Assembly (NCBI GenBank): GCA_947258795.1
Contig: CAMYJU010000006.1
Span: 1-64,000 of the forward strand
Length of the DNA stretch: 64,000 bases
Source of the DNA: an uncultured Gammaproteobacteria bacterium
GTDB lineage: Bacteria > Pseudomonadota > Gammaproteobacteria > DRJJ01
Reading direction: 5' to 3'
The notes beneath the pieces were generated by a model. It was given only the letters and a program-made list of their open reading frames with translations, was not told the origin of the DNA and did not search any database. Positions 55,488-63,370 of the stretch are shown piece after piece. Every line of letters begins with the position of its first letter. Position 1 is the stretch's first letter. The position numbers and the translations under genes were made by a program.

Positions 55488-56411
55488 ATGAGCAAGATAC
55501 TATATATTTTCACACTGATCCTGGCACTACTGATGCTGACAGGATGTGCTGACCTGGTTGTAAAGGAAGTTACCGTAAACTGGGATTCTGCAAACAAACA
55601 GGCCACAGCAACAATTGCCAATGAGGGATTGCGTGATGCAGGGAACTTTATGGTCTATTTTAACGCAGATGAGAGCCCGGTATCGCATAACCATCGACCC
55701 CAGGTAAGGCATAATGTACCCGGCCTGGATCGTGGCGACTCAATCGTACTGTCCGCCGATTTCGCGCCTCTGGCACATCCGGATAATAGCCACTTGGGAA
55801 ATGTCTACCAGGTCACAGTACTGGCTGATCCCAAAAGCATGGTGCGGGAATCTAATGAAAACAACAATAACAAAACAGTCCCGCTCGGAGCGGGAGGCGG
55901 TTATGCCTGTGTTGATTTCGGTCCACCTCCGGCTGCGGGCTCTCAGTACGGCAACCCCGCCGGACATACATCCGGAACCGTTGTACTGCTTGCAGCAAAC
56001 GGTACTGAAATGTCTGTCCACAATTTCAGATGGGCTGGCGGAGGTGGCACCTTCAGTTCCGGACGGATAGAAATGCCGCCAGTGCCATTTGGTTCAGGGC
56101 AAACACTTCGTTCAAACAACCTGAATTTCGAATTCAATTTTACCAATATCGGGTTCACGGTATCAAAGGTTACGTTCGACTACCTGGATATGGGTGGCTT
56201 TGAAAACCTGAGCGTTAATGGTCAGCCGGTACCAGTCTATGCCGGTGAATTAACCAGTACACCCACACCGATCGGCGGTGCGACGGTTGCAGTAACATCG
56301 AGCCCCGTACCCGGAGGAAAACTCGGAACAGTTACGCTGACAGGCTCCATACAAAAGATCCGTGTAGGCGGGCAGGAACTGTGGCTCGACAATGTGTGCG
56401 CCAGACATTGA
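55488..56411 (+). CDS. CARDB-domain lipoprotein
   Basis: The protein is 307 residues from the ATG at 55488, 7 bases after GGAGGA; earlier in-frame starts would add an unlikely N-terminus. The lipobox is MLTGC. Residues about 25-125 are a CARDB-type beta-sandwich (VTVNWDSANKQATATIANEGL, ending RESNENNNNKT). The second half is a beta-rich domain of unknown family with single cysteines near its ends. It is envelope-located and probably binds proteins or sugars. It is the last gene of the operon. Confidence 0.8.
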   Translation: MSKILYIFTLILALLMLTGCADLVVKEVTVNWDSANKQATATIANEGLRDAGNFMVYFNADESPVSHNHRPQVRHNVPGLDRGDSIVLSADFAPLAHPDNSHLGNVYQVTVLADPKSMVRESNENNNNKTVPLGAGGGYACVDFGPPPAAGSQYGNPAGHTSGTVVLLAANGTEMSVHNFRWAGGGGTFSSGRIEMPPVPFGSGQTLRSNNLNFEFNFTNIGFTVSKVTFDYLDMGGFENLSVNGQPVPVYAGELTSTPTPIGGATVAVTSSPVPGGKLGTVTLTGSIQKIRVGGQELWLDNVCARH

Positions 56412-56425
56412 AGTTCATAATTAAC

Positions 56426-56464
56426 GGGGTCATAGAATGTACCATCTATGACCCCGGTGTTTTT
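56426..56464 (+). terminator. Strong intrinsic terminator of the radical SAM operon
   Basis: Perfect 11-bp stem: GGGGTCATAGA (56426-56436) with TCTATGACCCC (56445-56455), 8-base loop, then GGTGTTTTT. It closes the three-gene unit 53765-56411. Confidence 0.9.
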
Positions 56465-56531
56465 ACTAGCAATGACTATTCAGATTACAAATCTGTTATT
56501 GCGCCACAGTTATAGACAGAAATAGTGATTT

Positions 56532-57598
56532 TTAATTTTCAGTATAATCAATACTAAGCCTGTCGCCGGCAATTGGCCTGAACAATTTATCCGCAAACGC
56601 AACATGATCCGGGTGGTCGCGATAACTATCGATCACACTTTCATGCACAAACTCTATCAACCAGGTGAATTTGTATTTTTCATTCTCCTGTACCGCGTTA
56701 CCGGTGACCACACGGCGAACCCCCGGGATCCTGCTTAATATCTTTTGCCCTTCACTCAGGACATGCGCTACCTGTGCGTCATCAGCATCAGTGTTAAAGA
56801 TAATCACGTGATGGACCGGTTGCCAGGCTTCCGATACAGCCAGCACCTCATCCGCCTGCCCTGCCGAACCCCAGTTCACCATGCAGCGCTCGACCTCGGC
56901 ACGGATCGCGTCCTGTATGCCACTTACAATCCCGGTATATCCGCAGCGATCATCTGCGTCGACATTCGCACGCATCTTTGAACCGGCCGCGTCTGCCAGT
57001 GCAGTATAGTAATTAATCTTGGAAACACCATTAGCGATCAGTTTACTGAACTGTTCGTCTGATAGCCCGGTACCACCATGAATCACCAGCGGGATATTCA
57101 GGGCTTCATTGATTTGTTGCAGACGATCAAAATCCAGCACCGGCTTACCCTTCATGCGCCCGTGTACCGTACCAACCGATACCGCCAGGAAATCAACCCG
57201 TGTCTGATCGACATAGGCCTTTGCCTCATCCACCGAGGTATAGATCACCTCACCGGGATGCTTTTCTGCATCTTCACCTTCCACGCCGGCGACATAACCC
57301 AGCTCCCCCTCAACCGGCACACCGCAGGCATGGGCCATGTCAACGATCTTTCGGGTTATAGCCACATTGCCATCAAACGCCTCATGCGAGGCATCCACCA
57401 TTACACCGTTACAACCAACGTTAATCGCTTCTACGGCTGATTCAAATGAGGGAGTGACAGAATCAGCGGGGACCTTTTCGCCTCTGCAGCGGACATGATG
57501 GCCTCCAGAAAATCCAGGCTGACCAGGTCAAAACCACCCACCGCATAACCATTACGGTAAGCGTGTTTCAGCATATCTCGCAAATTGACTAAAGGCAC
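56532..57598 (-). pseudogene. Class II aldolase-Dabb fusion gene with internal deletion
   Basis: The GTG at 57598, 7 bases after AGGAGG, starts a normal class II aldolase N-terminus (PLVNLRDMLKHAYRNGYAVGG). At about 57430 the frame shifts directly into FESAVEAINVGCNGVMVDASHE. The middle, about 40-50 codons including the HLDHG zinc/catalytic motif, is lost, so the enzyme cannot work. The rest of the barrel (IHGGTGLSD, VSKINYYTAL) is intact. The last about 95 codons encode a Dabb (stress-responsive A/B barrel) domain (HHVIIFNTDADD), an unusual fusion. Confidence 0.85.
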
Positions 57599-57949
57599 AC
57601 GCAATCCTCCTGAGGACCCAAATTCTGAATACAAACCGCCATAAGAATAGGTGAATTGCTATCTATAAGTAAATTGATATTTAATTATTGTTGCCATAAG
57701 GAGTTACATATCTATTCACTTTCTAGATTATGCTTGAGGTATATGACATATCTTGCTGTTATTATTAATTTTTAAAATATTATCTCAAATATTATGTGTT
57801 TACGAACTATAGCATCCGTAGTGGTCATTAATTGACCAGCCTCGCTTTATTCGCCGTAGACCTGTACGTTTACTTTTCGCTGCCGCGGACCATCCAGTTC
57901 TTACAACATCACTGACTGATACTGCCCGAGCAATGAGTATACCTAACCT
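57599..57949. other. AT-rich intergenic region
   Basis: About 350 bp with long A/T runs and no recognisable gene. A minus-strand frame of about 45 codons at the right side is open but not protein-like, and is probably chance. Confidence 0.4.
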
Positions 57950-58534
57950 CTATTGAACAAATGTTCGCTTGAGCAAAGCCTTCATATACTGAACGTATTG
58001 CCTGGTAGACCATCCGCATTCGATCGTTAATTGCTCCCAGTTAGGTATGGATATCATCGTCCAGAGCATGTCCGTGGCTTCATCCTGAGTCCACTCAGTG
58101 TTCAGTCTACCTTCCCGATCCAGCATTTCGATTGTTGTCCGGCAGACATCCCGCAGACAGCCCATACTGTTGTTCCAGGCCGCAGCCATGGCCTCATCCG
58201 TGTCTTTGGCCAGCATGATTGCCCTGGCCAGACCGTCTATTTCAGGGATGTAATTTCCCCAGACCTCGACACAGGCCTCCAGATGCTCGGCACCAGAGCG
58301 CACAGACTGCAGTCGTTCCAGGCGTTCGTCTAGTCCTTTAACTTGATCCACATAACTCAATGTGGCGATCATCAATTCGGTTCTGGAGGCAAAATGCAAA
58401 TACACCGCCTGCCTGGAAATACCCACCTCACTGGCGATATCGCTCATGCTCACGCCCTGCCCCTGTTGCGCTTCCAGCAGACGCCAGGTCGCTTCCAGAA
58501 TTCGGGATTTTGTATCGATTTCGTTTCTTGACAT
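57950..58534 (-). CDS. TetR-family transcriptional repressor
   Basis: A 194-residue protein. The N-terminal helix-turn-helix is typical: SDIASEVGISRQAVYLHFASRTELM. The C-terminal ligand-binding half is helical and of normal size. The gene is divergent from an SDR-type gene. Three perfect palindromes lie between them, the first across its own start codon, so it should repress both itself and the SDR gene. Inducer unknown. Confidence 0.9.
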   Translation of the reverse strand: MSRNEIDTKSRILEATWRLLEAQQGQGVSMSDIASEVGISRQAVYLHFASRTELMIATLSYVDQVKGLDERLERLQSVRSGAEHLEACVEVWGNYIPEIDGLARAIMLAKDTDEAMAAAWNNSMGCLRDVCRTTIEMLDREGRLNTEWTQDEATDMLWTMISIPNWEQLTIECGWSTRQYVQYMKALLKRTFVQ

Positions 58535-58585
58535 ACTGTCAAGTCTATCCTACGCTTGACATAGTGTCAATTGACACGCTGTCAA
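58528..58585. promoter_or_regulatory. Three perfect TetR-type operators
   Basis: Three copies of TTGACA-N3-TGTCAA at 58528-58542, 58556-58570 and 58571-58585; the last two abut directly. The spacers are TAC, TAG and CGC. The first covers the TetR start codon. TTGACA is also a perfect -35 box, so binding should block RNA polymerase. Confidence 0.85.
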
Positions 58586-58615
58586 GTTAATAGCTTTTAG
58601 ATAAGGAGGCTTATG

Positions 58616-59239
58616 ATGAACATACTGGTATTTGGAGCAACAGGCAGTATCGGACGTGAGGTCGTCAGGCAGGCGCTGGGGCAGGATCATGGCGTTAGCG
58701 CATTCGTAAGAGATGTTGCAAAACTGGGTATACAGCATGAAAACCTGCGTTTAGTCAGCGGTGACGTGATGGATCCCGGTTCTGTGGAAAATGCACTCCC
58801 GGGCCATGATGCCGTGCTTGTGTCTATTGGTGCCGGACGTAATGGCACGGTACGTTCGGCAGGTACCCAGAATATCATCAAGGCAATGGAAAAACTGGGG
58901 ATACGGCGCCTGATCTGTCAATCCAGCCTTGGTGTCGGCGACAGCAGGGACAATCTGAATGCGTTCTGGAAATACTTTATGTTCGGCCTGCTGTTGCGTC
59001 CGGCTTACGCAGACCACGAATTGCAGGAAGACCATGTCAGGCAAAGTGATCTGGACTGGACCATTGTGCGCCCTGGCGCGTTTACTGATGGAGAGCGTAC
59101 CGGTCATTACCGGCATGGCTTTGCAGGTACAGACAAGACCACACAACTGAAAATCTCACGCGCAGATGTGGCAGATTTCATGTTGAAGCAGTTGTCTGAT
59201 CAATCCTATTTGCATATGTCGCCGGGTTTGTCTTACTGA
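58616..59239 (+). CDS. NAD(P)-binding atypical SDR-family protein
   Basis: The protein is 207 residues from the ATG at 58616, 6 bases after AAGGAGG (a second ATG at 58613 is possible). It starts MNILVFGATGSIGREVV, the Rossmann dinucleotide-binding motif of NAD(P)H-binding atypical SDRs. The later WTIVRPGAFTDGE is also typical. The active-site tyrosine-lysine pair of classical SDRs is not evident. It probably senses or reduces quinone-like compounds. It is controlled by the divergent TetR protein through three operators and ends at a hairpin terminator. Confidence 0.85.
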   Translation: MNILVFGATGSIGREVVRQALGQDHGVSAFVRDVAKLGIQHENLRLVSGDVMDPGSVENALPGHDAVLVSIGAGRNGTVRSAGTQNIIKAMEKLGIRRLICQSSLGVGDSRDNLNAFWKYFMFGLLLRPAYADHELQEDHVRQSDLDWTIVRPGAFTDGERTGHYRHGFAGTDKTTQLKISRADVADFMLKQLSDQSYLHMSPGLSY

Positions 59240-59248
59240 ATGATGGAT

Positions 59249-59282
59249 CAGGGGACAGGGTACAATACCTGGCCCCTGTTTT
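59249..59282 (+). terminator. Intrinsic terminator of the SDR gene
   Basis: CAGGGG-A-CAGG (59249-59259) pairs with CCTG-G-CCCCTG (59268-59278), with one internal mismatch, followed by TTTT. It lies 9 bases after the stop codon. Confidence 0.8.
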
Positions 59283-59306
59283 CCTGTTATAAAATGTAAA
59301 CAGAAC

Positions 59307-59540
59307 TCACGCTACTCTGGCATTGCGTCTGACTGCCCCCGGCTCTGTACCGATAATCTTTTTAAATGCCTTCGCAACCGTATCACAGATATTTCTGAAC
59401 CTTGAACTTATTGGAGGGTTCGATGATCTGGTGGCAGCAATACGAAGCGTCACATTAAAATAATCTGGTCTTATTGGAGAATCAACCGCAAGCCAAGTGC
59501 GAGATCTTCCTCTTGCTAATCGGCTAATGCGCGACAGATT
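59307..59540 (-). pseudogene. Remnant of an AraC-family DNA-binding domain
   Basis: A minus-strand frame of about 77 codons is open to TGA at 59307 but has no start codon. Its end reads AKAFKKIIGTEPGAVRRNARVA, the second helix-turn-helix of AraC proteins. Its beginning (LSRISRLARGRSRTWL) resembles the first helix-turn-helix. The part between is degraded. The whole N-terminal sensor domain is missing. It lies tail to tail with the SDR gene. Confidence 0.6.
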
Positions 59541-59620
59541 ATTTCTGAATGATATCGGTTATTTCACCAATATTGTCCAGCAAAACATTGACCAGTGCGG
59601 AATCAAAATGCTTATTCTTA
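59539..59620 (-). pseudogene. C-terminal tail of an HD-GYP-type protein
   Basis: About 27 codons read NKHFDSALVNVLLDN and continue to TAA at 59539. This is the characteristic end of HD-GYP cyclic-di-GMP phosphodiesterases (the HFDP-like turn followed by an amphipathic helix). The rest of the gene is missing; the alcohol dehydrogenase gene ends only 44 bp away. It overlaps the AraC remnant by a few bases in another frame. Confidence 0.45.
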
Positions 59621-59663
59621 TTATGACGGTTACAGGACCTAGTAAATATGTATCAAATAACCA

Positions 59664-60677
59664 TCAAAACCCTTCCAGCACTATCTTACCGATCGATTGG
59701 CCACTTTCAATCATCGCATGAGCCCTTTTCAGATTTTCCGCATTGATAGTGCCATAGTGCTGATGAAAGGTTGTTTTAATCAGGCCTGCGTCAACCAGCT
59801 CAGAAACCTCATCAAGCAAATGATGTTGTTCAATCATATCCGGCGTCTGATACAGTGAACGCGTGTACATCAGTTCCCAGTGAAGAGAAATACTCTTGGT
59901 TTTCATTTTGGTGAAATCCAGCTGACCAGGATCATCGATTATCGCGATTTTGCCAAATGGTGCAATCAGTTCGATTACATTATAAAAATGTAAATCAGAA
60001 CGGGTAATACAGGCCACATGCGTGACCTGATCGATACCGGCTCTTTTCAGTCCATCAATCAGCGATTGCTTGTGGTCGATAACATAGTCAGCACCAAGTT
60101 CAGTCACCCATTCACGTGTTTCAGATCGTGATGACGTACCCACTACAGTCAGACCGGTAAGGCGACTGGCCAGCTGGGTCAGCATTGACCCTACTCCCCC
60201 TGCGGCACCAATGATCAACAGCGTCTCCCCGCTATGTCGCTTACCCGGGTTCACCTGTAGTCGCTCGAACAACAGCTCCCATGCGGTGATCGTGGTCAGT
60301 GGCATCGCTGCTGCCCTGGCAAAATCAAGACTGGCCGGTTTTTTACCCACGATACGTTCATCCACCAGGTGCAACTCGGCATTACAACCCGGCCGGTCAA
60401 TCGCTCCGGCATACCAGATTTCATCGCCAGGCCTGAATAACTGACACTCTTCTCCGACTGCCTCAACCACACCTGATGCATCCCAGCCCAGTACTTTATA
60501 CCCCCCTGATTCCGGCTCGGCGCGTTTACGAATCTTGGTGTCGACCGGGTTAACCGCAATCGCCCTGACTCGTACCAACAGATCACACCCGCGTGGTTCA
60601 GGTGCCGGCAGTTCGATATCCTGCAGTGCATCCTGATCATTTATATCCAGTGACTTCTGATAACCGACTGCCTTCAT
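59664..60677 (-). CDS. Zinc-type alcohol dehydrogenase/quinone oxidoreductase-like protein
   Basis: A 337-residue MDR-superfamily protein. The N-terminal catalytic domain has VNPVDTKIR and GWDASGVVEAVG; the Rossmann fold follows with LLIIGAAGGVGSMLTQLA. The zinc-ligand cysteines of classical alcohol dehydrogenases are not in place, as in the quinone-reductase-like branch of this family. It should reduce a quinone or enone with NADPH. It is complete, with its start at 60677. Decayed genes lie on both sides. Confidence 0.88.
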   Translation of the reverse strand: MKAVGYQKSLDINDQDALQDIELPAPEPRGCDLLVRVRAIAVNPVDTKIRKRAEPESGGYKVLGWDASGVVEAVGEECQLFRPGDEIWYAGAIDRPGCNAELHLVDERIVGKKPASLDFARAAAMPLTTITAWELLFERLQVNPGKRHSGETLLIIGAAGGVGSMLTQLASRLTGLTVVGTSSRSETREWVTELGADYVIDHKQSLIDGLKRAGIDQVTHVACITRSDLHFYNVIELIAPFGKIAIIDDPGQLDFTKMKTKSISLHWELMYTRSLYQTPDMIEQHHLLDEVSELVDAGLIKTTFHQHYGTINAENLKRAHAMIESGQSIGKIVLEGF

Positions 60678-60767
60678 GTCACACTCCTTGTATAACTAAA
60701 ATTCGATAGTATGCACTGTGCTGGTTTAATAATTAGCTGGCTGATTCGATATATTTCGGACTAGCTT

Positions 60768-61236
60768 TCAGGCAGGTGCCAGACTGCGTACAGTAATCGG
60801 CTGCTCAAAACCCTTGATTTCAATGATTTGCTCAGGGGAATAGTGAAAGCGTGGGTTGCCTTTCGTTTCTGAGTAAACGAACTCTGGCACAATAATAGAC
60901 ATCGGACCTGCAAACCCGCATAAACGCGCGGCCAGGTTCACGGCTTCCCCGACTATCGAGTAGTCCAGGTGCTCGGGAGAACCGATATTACCAATCACGG
61001 CCGGACCCTGACTGATCCAGCAATACACCGTCAAAGTGAGCTTCCCGAGAAAGCCTGATGGCCTGCTCACCACTCTCTGCCTCAACGACCCGATATCCAT
61101 CTTTCTCCAGGTATCGCCGGAGTAACACGCACATGATTGACTGGTCATCAACAACCAGAATGGTTTTGTGTTGCTGTTTTATCACTTTATCAATGGGACT
61201 TGTACGCCATTTCCTCAATAATATTAAATAATTCAA
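60768..61236 (-). pseudogene. Response regulator-class III cyclase fusion with internal deletion
   Basis: Minus-strand codons from 61236 encode about half of a receiver domain (TILVVDDQSIMCVLLRR to the phospho-aspartate region HFDGVLLDQ). At about 61020 the frame shifts into the end of a class III cyclase (GPAVIGNIGS, then VGEAVNLAARLCG) that runs to 60768. The rest of the receiver and most of the cyclase with both metal aspartates are lost. The gene is inactive. Together with the HD-GYP tail it shows loss of second-messenger genes here. Confidence 0.8.
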
Positions 61237-61242
61237 TCGAAA

Positions 61243-61491
61243 TTAATTCATTTTATTCTTGTTTGCCTTTATACAAAAAATAATAAAAAACGAATTCCAG
61301 TTATCATAGTTTTCAACATCGTCTATATTACTTAGCCCAGTTTCATTCTTTAAGTAATCAAGTGTCTTTGCTATTTGCTCTTCATTAATACCATTTAACT
61401 TTATCAGGTTGATTGTCGCCTCCGAGGGACTCCAATCGCTTAATAATTTACACATAGCTATTAAATCTCTTGTGTTAACGGGGCTATACAT
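61243..61491 (-). CDS. Small protein, possibly DnaT-like domain
   Basis: An 82-residue minus-strand frame just upstream of the decayed regulator-cyclase gene. The segment LLSDWSPSEATINLIKLNGI and a later NYDNWNSFF resemble the DW-x-P, GI and W-x-x-F pattern of DnaT single-strand DNA-binding domains. The match is weak and made by eye. The coding composition is more AT-rich than its neighbours. It could be a real small gene or a fragment. Confidence 0.4.
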   Translation of the reverse strand: MYSPVNTRDLIAMCKLLSDWSPSEATINLIKLNGINEEQIAKTLDYLKNETGLSNIDDVENYDNWNSFFIIFCIKANKNKMN

Positions 61492-61727
61492 ACAAAGCCC
61501 GGATTAAACCTGGTCTATTTATCGCGCTCCGAACAAGCACTCCAGGAACGTACCTCGCAGGATAATCATATTAGCAAAAACCACCTCTCTGTTGCACTAT
61601 TTGATGCCTGTATTTACACCTGATTTCAACCACTTATCTTCATAGTTTCGGATTGTACGTCCGTTCAGATTAGGTTCAGCCGGCTCATCATAAGATGGCT
61701 ACATGTTCGGCAACATGAGCGTGCAAA
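61492..61727. other. Intergenic region with an open, start-less frame
   Basis: On the minus strand, 61597-61698 is an open frame of 33 codons without a start. Its protein-like tail includes GRTIRNYEDKWLKSG. It may be the end of a lost gene. Nothing else is recognised. Confidence 0.35.
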
Positions 61728-62093
61728 ATGATGACTAAAAACTGCCCAAAAATTACTGGATTTCATCTCAGTCATGACAAACTGTCACGGGAAAACATGT
61801 GTTACTCAGGCACTGGCGGTGTCAGTAATGAAAACCGTTCACTCGGTTTTATACCCGCTTTTTGTGATACCGATAGCGGAAAGATTTATCTGTCCTGTCA
61901 CAAAGATGGCACGCAGGCGGCTATCCATATGCTGGATGGATTACCTGACAAACTGGTTACCGCAAGAGATGCACAACACAGGATCATCGCGATCAAACCA
62001 TCGGTCATACCAGGTTTTGTCAAAGAAGGCCATTTCTACACTAGGGAACAAGCCGCTGAAAAAGTGATTAGTAAATCAGAAGACACCAATTGA
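61728..62093 (+). CDS. Small conserved-looking protein of unknown function
   Basis: A 121-residue protein from ATG at 61728 (a second ATG follows directly). It has no signal or membrane segment. The segments NENRSLGFIPAFCDTDSG and LLDGLPDKL-like (MLDGLPDKLVTAR) followed by GFVKEGHFYTREQAAE look like a conserved folded family found in related bacteria. No function is known to me. It is not in an evident operon. Confidence 0.65.
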   Translation: MMTKNCPKITGFHLSHDKLSRENMCYSGTGGVSNENRSLGFIPAFCDTDSGKIYLSCHKDGTQAAIHMLDGLPDKLVTARDAQHRIIAIKPSVIPGFVKEGHFYTREQAAEKVISKSEDTN

Positions 62094-62263
62094 TTCTATC
62101 TGATCGGGTATTAGTATTTTAAGCCAACTTGTCTGTCAGTCGTTTAGCTAATCTGCTTCCATAGCCCCATTTCGGAACGTCTATTCGCTCCTGTATTCTA
62201 TATACGATTCTGTTGCTATAATATAAAGATATTCATTCTGACCCGTTTTTGAGGAAAAACGTC
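62094..62263. other. Intergenic region with a possible gene fragment
   Basis: A minus-strand frame of about 37 codons, without start, ends near 62123 with DVPKWGYGSRLAKRL. It may be a decayed gene end. The ribosome site GAGG of the next gene lies at its right end. Confidence 0.3.
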
Positions 62264-63055
62264 ATGAAAATTTTATCGCTGCTAAAGGCGAGCTCAATGC
62301 TTGTAACAATATTGACGACGTGCAATCTGCACGCTTCAGATGTAGACAAGGAGAAACGCTGGGCAGACCAGATCATCGATACCCTCATGGTCGGTGATGC
62401 AGAATGGTTAACTGCTGAAAAACATAAATTCCTGGGTATCTATACTGAAAGCGAAAATGACAAACCTGCTGGTGCAGTTATCGTCTTGCATGGTATTGGC
62501 GTTCACCCAAACTGGGAGGATGTGGTTCAACCACTACGCAGTGAATTACCCGAATCTGGCTGGCATACCATTGCTGTGCAAATGCCGGTGTTGCGCAATG
62601 AGGCCAAAACAGAAGACTATATTCCCCTGTTCCCGGAAGTGGCTCCGCGTTTAGATGCCACTATCGCTTTTTTGAAAGGTAAAGGGGTCCGGAATATTAT
62701 CATTGCAGCTCATAGCCTTGGAGCCAGCATGGCAGCGTATTTTATGGCCGGCAAACCCGACCCGGCAGTCAAGGCCATGATAGTCGTCGGGGTTTCTGGC
62801 AGATTAGCTCCAGGTGCCAATGTGAATTTTCTGCAATCCTTACAAACCATTCAGATACCTGTTCTGGATATTTATGGTAGCGAAGATCTGAAAGCTGTAT
62901 TGGACACGGCCAGCAAACGGGCAAGTACTGCGGAAAAAGCAGGTAACAAACATTACCAGCAAACCATGGTTCCTGATGCCGATCATTTCTTTAAAGGCAA
63001 GTCAGACATACTTGTCAAGCAGGTTGTAAACTGGATCAAGCAGTATCGTCAATAA
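62264..63055 (+). CDS. DUF3530-family exported alpha/beta hydrolase-like protein
   Basis: The protein is 263 residues from the ATG at 62264, 9 bases after GAGG; the upstream start at 62249 has no such site. A signal peptide runs to about LHA-S. The alpha/beta fold is seen in AVIVLHGIGVHPNW, the elbow IIAAHSLGASMAA with the serine, and DADHFFKG with the catalytic histidine. This matches DUF3530. Location periplasmic; substrate unknown. A hairpin terminator follows. Confidence 0.85.
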   Translation: MKILSLLKASSMLVTILTTCNLHASDVDKEKRWADQIIDTLMVGDAEWLTAEKHKFLGIYTESENDKPAGAVIVLHGIGVHPNWEDVVQPLRSELPESGWHTIAVQMPVLRNEAKTEDYIPLFPEVAPRLDATIAFLKGKGVRNIIIAAHSLGASMAAYFMAGKPDPAVKAMIVVGVSGRLAPGANVNFLQSLQTIQIPVLDIYGSEDLKAVLDTASKRASTAEKAGNKHYQQTMVPDADHFFKGKSDILVKQVVNWIKQYRQ

Positions 63056-63088
63056 CCAGCCCGGCTAACTGCCTGGCAACCAGGGATA

Positions 63089-63141
63089 ACGGGGTCAGAA
63101 ATGTATAATTAGTGAATGCCTTCGCTCTGACCTCCGTTTTA
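63089..63141. terminator. Convergent terminator after the DUF3530 gene
   Basis: ACGG-GGTCAGA at 63089 pairs with TCTGACCTCCGT ending 63137, with one bulged base, and TTTT follows. The loop is about 25 bases. It also touches the stop codon of the small minus-strand ORF at 63139. Confidence 0.65.
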
Positions 63142-63264
63142 TTTCACAACATGAATATCGTTACCTAGTTCCGCAATCAGCTTCTGCTTATCCTGATGAC
63201 CCTGGCTTTTTTTGACATCCAGGTTTGACTCTACCATTTGGCAGCCGCTCTCCACGATAATCAT
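63139..63264 (-). other. Small ORF (41 aa) before the shared terminator
   Basis: A minus-strand frame from ATG at 63264 to TAA at 63139; a second ATG at 63237 has GGAGAG about 10 bases before it. The tail (KKSQGHQDKQKLIAELGNDI in part) looks protein-like. It ends exactly at the convergent terminator, which supports transcription. It could be a small gene or the end of a lost one. No family recognised. Confidence 0.35.
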
Positions 63265-63370
63265 TATTATTTGACCAATAGTATAGCCACTGGCATAAAC
63301 TTTTATACAGAACTACCGGTTGATCCATCCATTTACTGTATAAATATAAAGGTATTCAGCTTTTTTGTAT

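Noticed and set aside
59497-59721. 74-codon plus-strand ORF
   Set aside because: It is antisense to the HD-GYP and AraC remnants and to the end of the alcohol dehydrogenase; no family features were seen.
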